Positions 43,531 to 52,620 of a DNA stretch of 64,000 bases are shown one piece after another; positions within the stretch are counted from its first letter, which is position 1; every line of letters starts with the position of its first letter. Source of the DNA: Collinsella sp. AM18-10. GTDB lineage: Bacteria > Actinomycetota > Coriobacteriia > Coriobacteriales > Coriobacteriaceae. The stretch covers positions 62,001-126,000 of the forward strand of contig NZ_QRJO01000004.1 in the NCBI RefSeq assembly GCF_003471585.1, given 5' to 3'. The position numbers were made by a program, and so were the translations under genes. The notes under the pieces are model-generated. The model was not told the DNA's origin. It was given only the letters and a program-made list of their open reading frames with translations, and did not search any database.

Positions 43531-44665
43531 AGCAACCGAAACCGCGCTTGCCTGCATCCGCGAGGAAGTCGAGCGCGCGTTCTCGTCGGCGCCGGGCGCC
43601 GTGCTCGAAGCCGCGCTTTCCCGGATCGCGCCCGCAGACGAGTGCGCCCGTGCCGCCGCGTACGCCGCGTGGGACTCCATCGCGCACCCCTTGGGGGGAT
43701 TGGGCGACTTTGAAGACGCCGTCGCGCGTATCGCCGCAGCTCAGGGGAGCGCCGAGGTTGCCGAGTTTCCCCGTGCGCTCGCGGTATTCTTCTCCGACAA
43801 CGGGGTCGTTGCCGAAGGCGTGTCGCAAAGCGGGCAAGATGTGACGCGAGCCGTCGCGCGCAACATGTGCGAGGGGGCCGCGAGCGCCTGCCGCATGGCG
43901 GCGTTCGCGGGTGCCGAGGTCGTGCCCGTCGACGTGGGTATGGCCCGGGGCATAGAAGACGCGCGCATGGTGCGCGCGAACGTGCGGCGGGGGAGCGGCA
44001 ACATCGCGCACGGCCCCGCTATGTCTCGCGATGGGGCCGTGCGCGCGATCGAGGTCGGAATCGCCGTCGCGTGCGGGCTTGCCCGCGCCGGCGTGCGCCT
44101 TCTCGCCGCGGGCGAGATGGGCATCGGCAACACGACCACCTCGGCGGCGGTGGCCGCAGTGCTCATCCGGGCGGACGCGCGGAGCCTTGTCGGGCGCGGC
44201 GCGGGGCTCTCGGACGCCTCGCTCGCGCGCAAGCGCGACGTGGTCGAGCGCGCTATCGACGCGAACTCGCCCGATCCCGCCGACCCGATCGACGTGCTCT
44301 CGAAGGTGGGCGGCTTCGACATCGCTGCGATGTGCGGCTTCTACCTGGGGGCCGCGGTCTCGAAGGCGCCGGCGCTCCTCGACGGGGTCATATCCTGCAC
44401 GGCGGCCCTGTGCGCGGCGCGCCTGTGCCCCAACGCCTTGGGCTACCTCGTGGGCACCCACGCATCAAGCGAACCCGCAAGCCGGGAGCTCCTTCGCGAG
44501 CTCGGCATAAAGGCGCCCCTCGACGCAGGCATGCACTTGGGCGAGGGCACGGGCGCCATGGCGTATCTCCCCCTTCTGGATTCGGCGCTGCGCGTGTACC
44601 GGGATGGGAAGACGTTCACGGCGACTGGCATGGCTGCTTACGAGCATTTCGAGGCCGGGAAATGA
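43523..44665 (+). CDS. cobT: Nicotinate-nucleotide:dimethylbenzimidazole phosphoribosyltransferase
   Basis: 380 residues. VFFSDNGVVAEGVSQSG, LLAAGEMGIGNTTTSAAVAA and ALGYLVGTHASSEPASRELL and LDAGMHLGEGTGAM are the CobT hallmark motifs. It makes the alpha-ribazole phosphate lower-ligand nucleotide. The ATG at 43523 follows GAGGAGGCG and overlaps cbiA by 8 bases. No lower-base synthesis genes (bluB or bza) are in the window, so the base may come from elsewhere. Confidence 0.95.
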   Translation: MAEATETALACIREEVERAFSSAPGAVLEAALSRIAPADECARAAAYAAWDSIAHPLGGLGDFEDAVARIAAAQGSAEVAEFPRALAVFFSDNGVVAEGVSQSGQDVTRAVARNMCEGAASACRMAAFAGAEVVPVDVGMARGIEDARMVRANVRRGSGNIAHGPAMSRDGAVRAIEVGIAVACGLARAGVRLLAAGEMGIGNTTTSAAVAAVLIRADARSLVGRGAGLSDASLARKRDVVERAIDANSPDPADPIDVLSKVGGFDIAAMCGFYLGAAVSKAPALLDGVISCTAALCAARLCPNALGYLVGTHASSEPASRELLRELGIKAPLDAGMHLGEGTGAMAYLPLLDSALRVYRDGKTFTATGMAAYEHFEAGK

Positions 44666-45210
44666 CGGTGACGCTCGTCATCGGCGCCGCCGCGAGCGGC
44701 AAGAGCGCCTACGCCGAGTCCCTGTGCCTCGGGCACGACGGCCCTCGCGTGTACCTGGCAACGATGGAGCCCTTCGGGGAAGAGGGCGCCCGCCGCATCG
44801 CGCGCCATCGGGCGCTGCGCGAGGGCAAGGGGTTTTCCACCCTCGAGCGAACGCGTGACGTGGGCGCCGCAGTGTCCGGGCTTCCGCGCGGCTGCACGCT
44901 TCTTTTGGAGGACGTGGGCAACCTGGTTGCGAACGAGCTTTTCGCGGAAGGCGGCTTGTCCCCACGTGACCCCGACGCTGCGGCGCGCGAGGTGCTCGGA
45001 GGCATCGAACGGCTCGCTCAGGCCGCTGCGTATACGGTGGTGGTCACCGTCGACGTGTTCGCCGATGGGATGCGCTACGATGAGGGGGCCGAGGCATGGA
45101 GGCGCGCGCTCGCGCGCGTGAACGCGGGCGTGGCGGCGCTGGCCGACCGCGCAGTCGAAGTGGTATGCGGGATTCCCGTGTGGATGAAAGGTGAAGGACC
45201 TACAAGGTGA
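44662..45210 (+). CDS. cobU: Adenosylcobinamide kinase / GTP:adenosylcobinamide-phosphate guanylyltransferase
   Basis: 182 residues. P-loop GAAASGKSAYAESL, then YLATMEPFGEEGARRIARHR containing the guanylylated His region, TLLLEDVGNLVANELF and the C-terminal VCGIPVWMKG. It phosphorylates adenosylcobinamide and transfers GMP. ATGA overlap with cobT. Compare the degenerate CobU-like domain two genes downstream. Confidence 0.93.
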   Translation: MTVTLVIGAAASGKSAYAESLCLGHDGPRVYLATMEPFGEEGARRIARHRALREGKGFSTLERTRDVGAAVSGLPRGCTLLLEDVGNLVANELFAEGGLSPRDPDAAAREVLGGIERLAQAAAYTVVVTVDVFADGMRYDEGAEAWRRALARVNAGVAALADRAVEVVCGIPVWMKGEGPTR

Positions 45211-45974
45211 AGATAACAGAGGCAATCGGCGCGGCGTTCGGAACGTTCTCGCGCATCCCCGTCCCGAAATCGGCCTGGACCAATTTCGGGTCAACCCATG
45301 CGCTTGCCGCGTTTCCCCTGGTGGGTCTTGCGGAAGGGTTCCTCATGACGGCGTGGGGACACGTTGCGAACCTGCTCGGCGTGCCCGCGACCATCGTCGC
45401 GGCCGTGCTCGTGGCGCTGCCTGTGGCGGTGACGGGAGGCATCCACCTAGACGGGCTCTGCGACACCTCCGATGCGCTTGCAAGTTGGGCCCCGCGCGAG
45501 CGAAAGCTCGAGATCATGCACGATCCGCGGGCGGGCGCCTTCGGGGTTATCGGTGTTGTTGTGTACCTTATTCTGCAGTTTTCCCTGTTCACCGCGCTGC
45601 CGCTTACGGCGGGGGCGTTCCTCGCGCTTCTGTGCTCGCTCGTGTTCTCCCGCGCGCTTTCGGGACTCGCCGTTGAATGCTGGCCTGCCGCGCGGGCGGA
45701 CGGCATGGCCGCGGGGCTCTCGCCTGCGAAGAAGCGCGCGGCGATCGTCGTGCCGCTTTGCGCTTTCGCTGCGGCTTCGGCTGCAGGGATGGTCGCGTGC
45801 GCTCAGGCCGTCGGCGCCCTTATGGCGGTGACGGGGCTTTTGGCGCTCGCGTGGTACCGCCATGTTGCCCTGTCCCGCTTCGGCGGGGTGACGGGGGATT
45901 TGGCCGGATGGTTTCTGCAATGGGCCGAGCTCGCGATGCTTGCCATGCTGGTGGCGGGGGGCATGCTCCTATGA
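45207..45974 (+). CDS. cobS: Adenosylcobinamide-GDP ribazoletransferase (cobalamin synthase)
   Basis: 255 residues with several membrane helices. GTFSRIPVPKSAW, GGIHLDGLCDTSDALASWAP and EIMHDPRAGAFGVIGVVVYL are the CobS motifs with the acidic metal-binding residues. It joins AdoCbi-GDP and alpha-ribazole in the membrane. The GTG start at 45207 overlaps the cobU stop. Confidence 0.95.
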   Translation: MKITEAIGAAFGTFSRIPVPKSAWTNFGSTHALAAFPLVGLAEGFLMTAWGHVANLLGVPATIVAAVLVALPVAVTGGIHLDGLCDTSDALASWAPRERKLEIMHDPRAGAFGVIGVVVYLILQFSLFTALPLTAGAFLALLCSLVFSRALSGLAVECWPAARADGMAAGLSPAKKRAAIVVPLCAFAAASAAGMVACAQAVGALMAVTGLLALAWYRHVALSRFGGVTGDLAGWFLQWAELAMLAMLVAGGMLL

Positions 45975-46972
45975 TGCTCGTGGTAGGTGGCGCGCATTCG
46001 GGGAAGAGGACCTTCGTGCGCGAAAAACTCGGGTTCGCGGCGGACGATTTCGTCGACGCGGCGCAGCTTGCGGAGGGCGGCGTGCCCGCGGCTTTTGCCG
46101 GCCGCGTCGCATACCGTGCTGAGGAACTCGTACGCGCGCTCGACGCTGACCGGGCGCTCGAGCGGCTGATCGGCTTCGACGCAGTGATTCTGCCCTTGGT
46201 CGGCTCGGGGGTCGTCCCCATGAGTGCGGAAGACGCCCAATGGCGCGAGCGCGCGGGGCGCCTGGGATGCGCGCTCGCTGCGCGCGCCGACGTCGTCGTG
46301 CGCATGACGTGCGGGATTCCCCAGGTCATCAAAGGAAACCTTGCCGATGCACCTCGAGGGACGCAGGGCGCGGGTGCGCTTTTGGAAGTCGTCTTCGTGC
46401 GCCATGGTGCCACGGCGGGCACGGAAGACCATCGCTACAGCGGGGCGGGCACCGACGAGCCCCTGTCGAGTGCGGGCGAGCGCGCTTTGCGCGACCTCGC
46501 GTGCGATCGTGACGTGTTCCGTGTTATCACGAGCGGCATGGCCCGCACCGACCAGACGGCGCGCATCCTCTTCCCGAACGCGGAGCTTATGGCGTGCCCC
46601 GGTCTGCGCGAGATGGATTTCGGCGACTTCGAGGGGCGAAGCGCCGCCGAGCTTAAAGAGGATGCGCGCTATCGCGCCTGGATAGACTCCTGGTGCGAGA
46701 CGCGCTGCCCGCATGGCGAGGGCAAGAGCGATTTCACCCGCCGCGTCATCGCGGCGTTTCGGGAGGCGTGCGAATCGGAGCGCGCCCAGGGGAGTGGGCG
46801 CGCCGTCTTCGTCGTTCACGCGGGTACCGTGAAAGCGCTGCTCTCCGAGCTAGCTGTCCCGAAAATGGGATACTTCGACGTGCATACCGAGCCGGGCGGC
46901 GCATGGGCCGCCACTTGGGATGGGCGCTGCCTTCGCGACGTTCGCCCCGCTTCGGGGGGCGATGCCCGGTGA
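45971..46972 (+). CDS. Fusion of degenerate CobU-like domain and alpha-ribazole phosphatase (CobC)
   Basis: 333 residues. Residues 1-123 resemble CobU: P-loop VVGGAHSGKRTFVREKL, then VVPMSAEDAQWRERAGRLGC and MTCGIPQVIKG. The segment with the guanylylated His (RIARHR in CobU) is absent. Residues about 138-333 are a histidine phosphatase with VFVRHGATAGTEDHRYSGAG, ITSGMARTDQTARILF, GLREMDFGDFEGRSAAELKE and VVHAGTVKALLSEL, fitting CobC. The phosphatase is expected to remove phosphate from alpha-ribazole phosphate or adenosylcobalamin phosphate. The role of the first half beside a full CobU is unknown. Confidence 0.85.
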   Translation: MMLVVGGAHSGKRTFVREKLGFAADDFVDAAQLAEGGVPAAFAGRVAYRAEELVRALDADRALERLIGFDAVILPLVGSGVVPMSAEDAQWRERAGRLGCALAARADVVVRMTCGIPQVIKGNLADAPRGTQGAGALLEVVFVRHGATAGTEDHRYSGAGTDEPLSSAGERALRDLACDRDVFRVITSGMARTDQTARILFPNAELMACPGLREMDFGDFEGRSAAELKEDARYRAWIDSWCETRCPHGEGKSDFTRRVIAAFREACESERAQGSGRAVFVVHAGTVKALLSELAVPKMGYFDVHTEPGGAWAATWDGRCLRDVRPASGGDAR

Positions 46973-47946
46973 TGACGATTCTTGCCGTCGCCGCCGGGTT
47001 CGCGGCCGACCTTGCCTTCGGCGACCCGCGCTGGCTTCCCCATCCCGTCGTCGCCATGGGGCGCGCGATCACGTGGGCCGAAGGCCGCCTGCGGGGCGCA
47101 TTCCCGCAAACGTCCGCGGGCACGCGCGCCGCAGGGCTTGTGCTCGCCGTGGCGCTTCCGCTTACGTGTGGGCTTTTGACCTGGGGAATCCTGCATGTTT
47201 GCGGCATGGTTCACTCCGGCTTGCGCATCGTGGCCGAGGCATGGGCGAGCTATCAGATTCTCGCGACATACGAGCTGCGCCGCCAGAGCCTGGCCGTTGC
47301 CCGCGCGTTCTCGAAGGGCGGACTTGTCGCGGCGCGCGAAGCCGTCGGGCTCATCGTGGGACGTGACACGTCTGTTCTCGACGAGCAGGGCGTCGCGCGC
47401 GCCGCCGTGGAAACGGTGGCGGAGAACGCGAGCGACGGTGTCATCGCGCCGCTTTTCTACCTTATGATCGGGGGTGCGCCTTTGGGCATGGCGTACAAGG
47501 CGGTGAACACGCTCGACAGCATGGTGGGCTACAAAAACGAGCGCTACATCGACTTCGGCTGCGCCTCGGCGCGCCTCGACGATGCGGTGAACTGGATTCC
47601 CTCGCGCTTATCGGCCCTGATCATGATCGCCGTGTGCCCGATCGTCGGGCTCGACGCGCGCGGGGCGGCGCGCATCTGGCGCCGCGACAGGCGTCGCCAT
47701 GCGAGCCCGAACGCGGCACAGACTGAGTCAGCGTGCGCGGGCGCGCTCGGGCTGCGCCTGGCAGGACCCGCGGTGTATTTCGGCAAGCTCGTTGAGAAAC
47801 CGACGATAGGCGACGCGTCCCGCGAAATCGAGTGGGGCGACATCGCCCGGGCGACAAGGCTCATGCTCGCCGCGTCCGTATGCGCGCTTGTCGTCTTCGG
47901 TGCTGCGCGCGCGGCGGTCGTGCTCGCCGTGGGGGCGATGGCATGA
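46972..47946 (+). CDS. cbiB: Adenosylcobinamide-phosphate synthase
   Basis: 324 residues with about five hydrophobic segments. AADLAFGDPRWLPHPVVAMG near the N-terminus, VETVAENASDGVIAPLFYLM, AVNTLDSMVGYKNERYIDFG and ARLDDAVNWIPSRLSALIM are CbiB/CobD(Pseudomonas) signatures. It attaches the aminopropanol linker to adenosylcobyric acid. The ATG overlaps the upstream TGA. Confidence 0.94.
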   Translation: MTILAVAAGFAADLAFGDPRWLPHPVVAMGRAITWAEGRLRGAFPQTSAGTRAAGLVLAVALPLTCGLLTWGILHVCGMVHSGLRIVAEAWASYQILATYELRRQSLAVARAFSKGGLVAAREAVGLIVGRDTSVLDEQGVARAAVETVAENASDGVIAPLFYLMIGGAPLGMAYKAVNTLDSMVGYKNERYIDFGCASARLDDAVNWIPSRLSALIMIAVCPIVGLDARGAARIWRRDRRRHASPNAAQTESACAGALGLRLAGPAVYFGKLVEKPTIGDASREIEWGDIARATRLMLAASVCALVVFGAARAAVVLAVGAMA

Positions 47947-49166
47947 GGGAAGACCACGTCGCGCCCCGGGCTGCCGGGGGAATCCTGCGTGCCCGTGCGC
48001 ATGGGGGTAGTACGCAATCGCTCGGCATCGCTTGCGAAGGGGGCGCCTCCGACCTCATTGACTTCTCGGTGAACGTGAATCCGGCAGGCCCCTCGCCGCG
48101 CGCCGTCGCCGCAGCTTGCAAGGCGCTTTCTCGAATCGACGCCTACCCCGATAGGGAAAGCCTCGCCCTCGTTCGCGCCCTAGCGCGCGCCCAGGGCATT
48201 CCCGAAGATACTATCGTCTGCGGCGCGGGCGCGTCCGACATCATCTGGCGGCTCGCCGCGGCGGTGCGCCCGAAACGCATCGTCGTGTGCGCGCCGACGT
48301 TCTCTGAATATGCGGAGGCGGCATCGTACTACGGCGCATGCGTGCAGGAGTTCCCGCTCTCCGAAGCGGACGACTTCGACGTGCCCGCCTCCTTCGCCCG
48401 CGCGATCGAGAGGCCGGGAGACGTGGCGTACCTCTGCAATCCGAACAACCCGACGGGGCGTCTCGTCGACCCCAGCGTGATCGATGCCGCGGCTTGCCGC
48501 TGCGAGCAGGTGGGCGCGCTGCTCGTCGTGGACGAGTGCTTCCTCGGATTTGCGCCCGACGCCCGCGAAAGGAGCGTGGCCGCACGCGCCGCGTGTTCGC
48601 GCCATGTGGCCGTGCTCTCCGCGTTCACCAAGCTCTACGGAATGGCGGGCTTGCGGCTGGGATATCTGATCAGCGGAAACGCCCAACTCATCGAGGGGAT
48701 TCGCCGGGCGGGGCAGGCGTGGCCCGTCTCCTCGGTCGCCGAGGCCGCGGGCATCGCCGCCCTGGAAGACGTTGAATACGTCTCGCGCACGCGCGATGTA
48801 TTGGCGGGTGAGCGAGCGTGGCTTTCCCACGAGCTCTCCTCGCTCGGGCTTTCCGTCGTGCCATCGGATGCGAACTTCCTTTTAGTCCGCACGCCGGCGA
48901 AAGATATCCCCGAGCGCCTGTATAAACAGGGGGTTTTGGTCCGCACGTGCGACTCGTTTTCGGTACTGTCCCGTTTCTGGTGCCGCGTCGCGGTGCGCAC
49001 GCGCAAGGAGAATGCCCGGCTTGCGATGGCGTTCAGCCGCGCACTTCGGGCGGAAGGTGCATCGGGCGAAGGCGAACCCGACGAACGGAGCGGCGCTTCT
49101 TGCAGCGGCGCTATGGCGGGCGCGGATGGCCGAGGCTCGGCGAAGGAGGTCGATACCCGTGGGTAG
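47943..49166 (+). CDS. cobD: L-threonine-O-3-phosphate decarboxylase-like aminotransferase fold
   Basis: 407 residues. FSVNVNPAGPSPRAVAAACK, VAYLCNPNNPTGRL, VDECFLGFAPDARER and the PLP-lysine region LSAFTKLYGMAGLRLGYLIS are typical of CobD of Salmonella type, a HisC relative. It makes aminopropanol phosphate for the corrin linker. The last 40 residues are Gly/Ser/Glu-rich and probably disordered. Distinguishing CobD from HisC rests on the operon context. Confidence 0.88.
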   Translation: MREDHVAPRAAGGILRARAHGGSTQSLGIACEGGASDLIDFSVNVNPAGPSPRAVAAACKALSRIDAYPDRESLALVRALARAQGIPEDTIVCGAGASDIIWRLAAAVRPKRIVVCAPTFSEYAEAASYYGACVQEFPLSEADDFDVPASFARAIERPGDVAYLCNPNNPTGRLVDPSVIDAAACRCEQVGALLVVDECFLGFAPDARERSVAARAACSRHVAVLSAFTKLYGMAGLRLGYLISGNAQLIEGIRRAGQAWPVSSVAEAAGIAALEDVEYVSRTRDVLAGERAWLSHELSSLGLSVVPSDANFLLVRTPAKDIPERLYKQGVLVRTCDSFSVLSRFWCRVAVRTRKENARLAMAFSRALRAEGASGEGEPDERSGASCSGAMAGADGRGSAKEVDTRG

Positions 49167-50658
49167 GGCGAAGCCCATCATGATCCAGGGCACCATGTCG
49201 AACGCGGGGAAGAGCCTGCTTGCGGCGGGGCTGTGCCGTGTGCTTTCGCAGGACGGCCTGCGCGTGACTCCCTTCAAGAGCCAGAACATGGCGCTCAACA
49301 GCGGTGTCACGGCCGACGGGCTCGAGATGGGGCGCGCCCAGATCATGCAGGCCGAGGCGTGCGGCATCGCGCCCGACGTGCGCATGAACCCCATCCTTCT
49401 CAAGCCCGAAAGCGACCACCGAAGCCAGCTCATCGTGGCCGGCAAGGCGCAGGGAGCCTTCGCTGCGAGGGACTACTTCGCGCGAAAGAAGGCGCTCATG
49501 CCGCAGATTTTGGAGGCGTTCGATTCGCTCGCGGAGGAAAACGACGTCATCGTCATCGAGGGCGCCGGCAGCCCCGCCGAAATCAACCTTTCCGAAAACG
49601 ACATCGTCAACATGGGGCTCGCGCGCGCCGTGTCCTCCCCCGTGCTGCTCGCGGGCGACATCGACCCAGGCGGGGTGTTTGCCCAGCTCTACGGCACGGT
49701 CGCGCTCTTTGCGCCCGAGGATCGCGCGCTTTTGCGGGGGCTTGTGGTGAATAAGTTCCGCGGCGATGTGGAAATCCTGCGCCCGGGTTTGGCCCCGCTC
49801 GAGAAGATGTGCGGGGTTCCCGTCGTGGGGGTCGTGCCGTATCTTACGCTCGACCTGGACGACGAGGACTCGCTCGCGCCGCGCCTATCTGCCCGCGAGG
49901 CGCGCGGCGTCATCGACGTCGCCGTCGTGCGCCTTCCGCATCTGTCGAACTTCACCGACTTCGACCCGCTTTCGCGCGTGCCCGGCATGGGCGTGCGCTA
50001 CGTTTCCTCGACGACCGATCTGGGCCGACCCGACCTGGTGGTGCTTCCCGGCTCGAAGACCACGCTCGACGACGCGCGCTGGCTTGCGGCTAGCGGCATC
50101 GGAGCCTGTGTACGCGCGCTTTCGGGCGCGGGCACGCCGGTGCTCGGCATATGCGGAGGCTACCAGCTTTTGGGAGACGAGCTTTCCGACCCGCACGGCA
50201 GGGAAGGCGCTGGCACCGCGCGCGGGCTCGGGCTCATCCCTGCAAGTACGGTGTTCAAGGAGGAAAAGCGCCTCGCCCAGTCGGAGCTGCGCATCACGGG
50301 CGCCCAAGGCGCGTTCTCGGCGTGGAACGGCATGACGGCGCGCGGGTACGAGATTCACGACGGCGAAACGACCGTCTCCTGCGCTCCTGCGGGCACGATT
50401 GGCGGCAAACCAGAAGGCGCGGCCTGCGGAAACGTGTTCGGAACCTATCTCCACGGCCTGTTCGACGAACCGGGGGTGGCGCTCGCCCTCGCGCGCTCGC
50501 TCGCGCGCATGCGCGGCCTGCCCGAGAACGTCGTGGGTGCTGCGGGCGCGGCGTCCGCGGCCGATCACCGTGCGCGCGAGTTCGACCGCCTGGCCGACGT
50601 CGTGCGCGGGGCGCTCGACATGGAGTATGTCTACCGCATTATCGAGGAGGGCGTATGA
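49159..50658 (+). CDS. cbiP: Cobyric acid synthase
   Basis: 499 residues, GTG start with AAGGAGG site, overlapping cobD by 8 bases. IQGTMSNAGKSLLAAGLCRV (P-loop), PFKSQNMALNSGVTADGLEM, EIDPGGVFA-type LAGDIDPGGVFAQLYGTVAL, and the C-terminal amidotransferase Cys in VLGICGGYQLLGDEL with NVFGTYLHGLFDEP (catalytic His). It amidates the b, d, e and g side chains. Confidence 0.95.
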   Translation: MGRAKPIMIQGTMSNAGKSLLAAGLCRVLSQDGLRVTPFKSQNMALNSGVTADGLEMGRAQIMQAEACGIAPDVRMNPILLKPESDHRSQLIVAGKAQGAFAARDYFARKKALMPQILEAFDSLAEENDVIVIEGAGSPAEINLSENDIVNMGLARAVSSPVLLAGDIDPGGVFAQLYGTVALFAPEDRALLRGLVVNKFRGDVEILRPGLAPLEKMCGVPVVGVVPYLTLDLDDEDSLAPRLSAREARGVIDVAVVRLPHLSNFTDFDPLSRVPGMGVRYVSSTTDLGRPDLVVLPGSKTTLDDARWLAASGIGACVRALSGAGTPVLGICGGYQLLGDELSDPHGREGAGTARGLGLIPASTVFKEEKRLAQSELRITGAQGAFSAWNGMTARGYEIHDGETTVSCAPAGTIGGKPEGAACGNVFGTYLHGLFDEPGVALALARSLARMRGLPENVVGAAGAASAADHRAREFDRLADVVRGALDMEYVYRIIEEGV

Positions 50659-51170
50659 TCCACGTGTATCATGGCGACGGCAAAGGCAAGACCACGGCGG
50701 CGATGGGCCTCGCCCTTCGCATGCTCGCTGCAGGCCGCCGCGTCGTCGTCGTGCAGTTCCTGAAAGACGGCGAAAGCGGGGAGGTGCGCCTGCTCGCCGA
50801 GCATTTCGGCGTGCCCGTGTTCGCGGGGAAGGTGTCGGACAAGTTTACCTGGTCGATGACGTCGGAAGAACTTGCCGCGACGTGCGAGCTGCACGATGGG
50901 AACCTCGCTTCCGCGCTTGCCGAGCTCGAGGGCGCGCAAGAGGGACTGCTCGTGCTCGACGAGGCGCTCGACGCGCTTTCGAAGGGGCTTGTCGACGAGG
51001 CGCTCGTGGACCGCGCGCTCGATATGTCCGCGCGCGGCGTCGAAGTAGCGCTCACCGGGCGCGCGCCTTCCCGCAAGATCGTGGAGAAGGCCGACTACAT
51101 AACCGAGATGCGGTGCAAGAAACATCCCTACGAGCAGGGGATATGTGCAAGGGAAGGAGTGGAGTACTAG
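50655..51170 (+). CDS. cobO: Corrinoid ATP:cob(I)alamin adenosyltransferase (CobA/BtuR type)
   Basis: 171 residues. The unusual P-loop HVYHGDGKGKTTAAMGLALR, VVVVQFLKDGESGEVRLL, LLVLDEALDALSKGLV and ALTGRAPSRKIVEKADYITE are characteristic. It adds the upper 5'-deoxyadenosyl ligand. ATGA overlap with cbiP. Confidence 0.94.
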   Translation: MIHVYHGDGKGKTTAAMGLALRMLAAGRRVVVVQFLKDGESGEVRLLAEHFGVPVFAGKVSDKFTWSMTSEELAATCELHDGNLASALAELEGAQEGLLVLDEALDALSKGLVDEALVDRALDMSARGVEVALTGRAPSRKIVEKADYITEMRCKKHPYEQGICAREGVEY

Positions 51171-51812
51171 ATGGATTCCAAGGAGATGGCGCCCGGCGAC
51201 ATCGAGCGGCGCAGCTTCGAGATCATCACCGAAGAGCTCGGCGGCCGCACGTTCCCGCCGCTCGAAGAGCCCGTCGTGAAGCGCGTCATCCACACCACTG
51301 CCGACTTCTCGTACGCCGATTCCCTCGTGTTTACCCATGACGCCGCGCACTGTGCGCTCGATGCACTGCGCGCAGGGGCCACGGTGCTCACCGACACGAA
51401 CATGGCGCTCGCAGGCATAAGCAAGCCCGCGCTCGCGAAGCTCGGCTGCAAGGCCGTGTGCTTCATGGCCGACCCTGATGTCGCCGCGGCTGCGCGCGCC
51501 GCGGGCACGACTCGCGCCGTTGCGAGCATGGACAAAGCTTGCGGCATCGAGGGTCCGCTCATCGTGGCCGTCGGCAACGCTCCCACAGCACTTCTGCGCC
51601 TCGCCGAGCTCATGGACGCGGGGAAGATCGCGCCCGCGCTCGTCGTTGGGGTGCCGGTCGGGTTTGTGAACGTGGTCGAGGCGAAAGAGGAGCTACTCGC
51701 ACGACGCGTGCCAGCCATCGTCGCGAGGGGTCGCAAGGGCGGCTCGACCGTGGCGGCTGCCATTATGAACGCGCTGCTCTACCAGATCACGCGCCCAGGC
51801 GGCCCGAAGTGA
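51171..51812 (+). CDS. cbiC: Cobalt-precorrin-8 methylmutase
   Basis: 213 residues. EPVVKRVIHTTADFSYADSL carries the catalytic His, with TVLTDTNMALAGISKPAL, AVGNAPTALLRLAELMDAG and GVPVGFVNVVEAKEELL as further family motifs. It moves the C-11 methyl to C-12 giving cobyrinate. Starts on the base after the cobO stop. Confidence 0.94.
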   Translation: MDSKEMAPGDIERRSFEIITEELGGRTFPPLEEPVVKRVIHTTADFSYADSLVFTHDAAHCALDALRAGATVLTDTNMALAGISKPALAKLGCKAVCFMADPDVAAAARAAGTTRAVASMDKACGIEGPLIVAVGNAPTALLRLAELMDAGKIAPALVVGVPVGFVNVVEAKEELLARRVPAIVARGRKGGSTVAAAIMNALLYQITRPGGPK

Positions 51813-52582
51813 CGGCGCCCGCATCCGCGCCGGCGCTGCGCATCTTCGCCGGCACCACCGAGGGCCGCCTTCTGTGCGAATGGGCGAGCAGGGCGGGCAT
51901 CCCCGCCCGTGCCTACGCGGCAACCGAGTACGGAGGCGAGCTTTTGGGCGAGCTTCCGGGCATCGAGGTGCATGCGGGCAGGCTCGACGATGCCGACATG
52001 GAGCGCGAGCTTTCCGGCGCGTGCATCGTTGTCGACGCCACGCACCCCTTCGCTACGCTCGCAAGCGGCAACATCCGGGCCGCTTCGCTCGCCGTGGGTG
52101 CACGATGCCTGCGCCTTGCGCGCCCGGTCGAGGCGCTGCCCAAAGGCGTCGTGGCGGTCGCGTCGATCGCCTACGCGGCGCGCTTTCTCTCCGAGAACCC
52201 GGGTCGCGCGCTTCTCACGACGGGGAGCAAGGAGCTTGCTCCCTACACGAGCGTCGCCGATTTCGCGGAGCGCTTCTTCGTGCGTGTGCTCCCGCTGCCC
52301 GGTGCTATAACGAAGTGCATCGACGCGGGGTTTTCGCCGTCGCACGTCATCGGCATGCAGGGGCCCTTCACCCGCGAGCTCAACGAGGCGATGCTTCGGC
52401 AGGTGGGCGCCCAGTGGCTTGTGACTAAGGACTCGGGAACCGTAGGCGGCACGGCCGAGAAGCTCGCCGCCGCGCGCGACGTGGGAGCGCGCTGCATCGT
52501 GGTCACCCGTCCCGCCGAGGGAAGCGGGGCCCTTTCGCTTCGGGAAGTGGAAGACGCGCTCTTACGGGAGTTCGCGCGCTAG
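51809..52582 (+). CDS. cbiJ: Cobalt-precorrin-6A reductase
   Basis: 257 residues, GTG start overlapping cbiC. RIFAGTTEGRLLCEWASRAG, VDATHPFATLASGNIRAAS, LLTTGSKELAPY and MQGPFTRELNEAMLRQ then LVTKDSGTVGGTAEKLAAA are CbiJ/CobK marks. It uses NAD(P)H to reduce the ring at C18-C19. Last gene of the operon; the IS21 remnant begins about 40 bases later. Confidence 0.93.
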   Translation: MTAPASAPALRIFAGTTEGRLLCEWASRAGIPARAYAATEYGGELLGELPGIEVHAGRLDDADMERELSGACIVVDATHPFATLASGNIRAASLAVGARCLRLARPVEALPKGVVAVASIAYAARFLSENPGRALLTTGSKELAPYTSVADFAERFFVRVLPLPGAITKCIDAGFSPSHVIGMQGPFTRELNEAMLRQVGAQWLVTKDSGTVGGTAEKLAAARDVGARCIVVTRPAEGSGALSLREVEDALLREFAR

Positions 52583-52620
52583 GCGCTTGCCGCGCCTAGC
52601 GCGCCCTCCCGCCCGCGAGG

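Noticed and set aside
47943-49166. Histidinol-phosphate aminotransferase (hisC)
   Set aside because: The fold is shared, but position within the cobalamin operon, between cbiB and cbiP, favours the threonine-phosphate decarboxylase CobD.
30154-52582. Prophage or integrative conjugative element
   Set aside because: No integrase, phage structural, relaxase or conjugation genes are present, only metabolic and transport genes and IS remnants.
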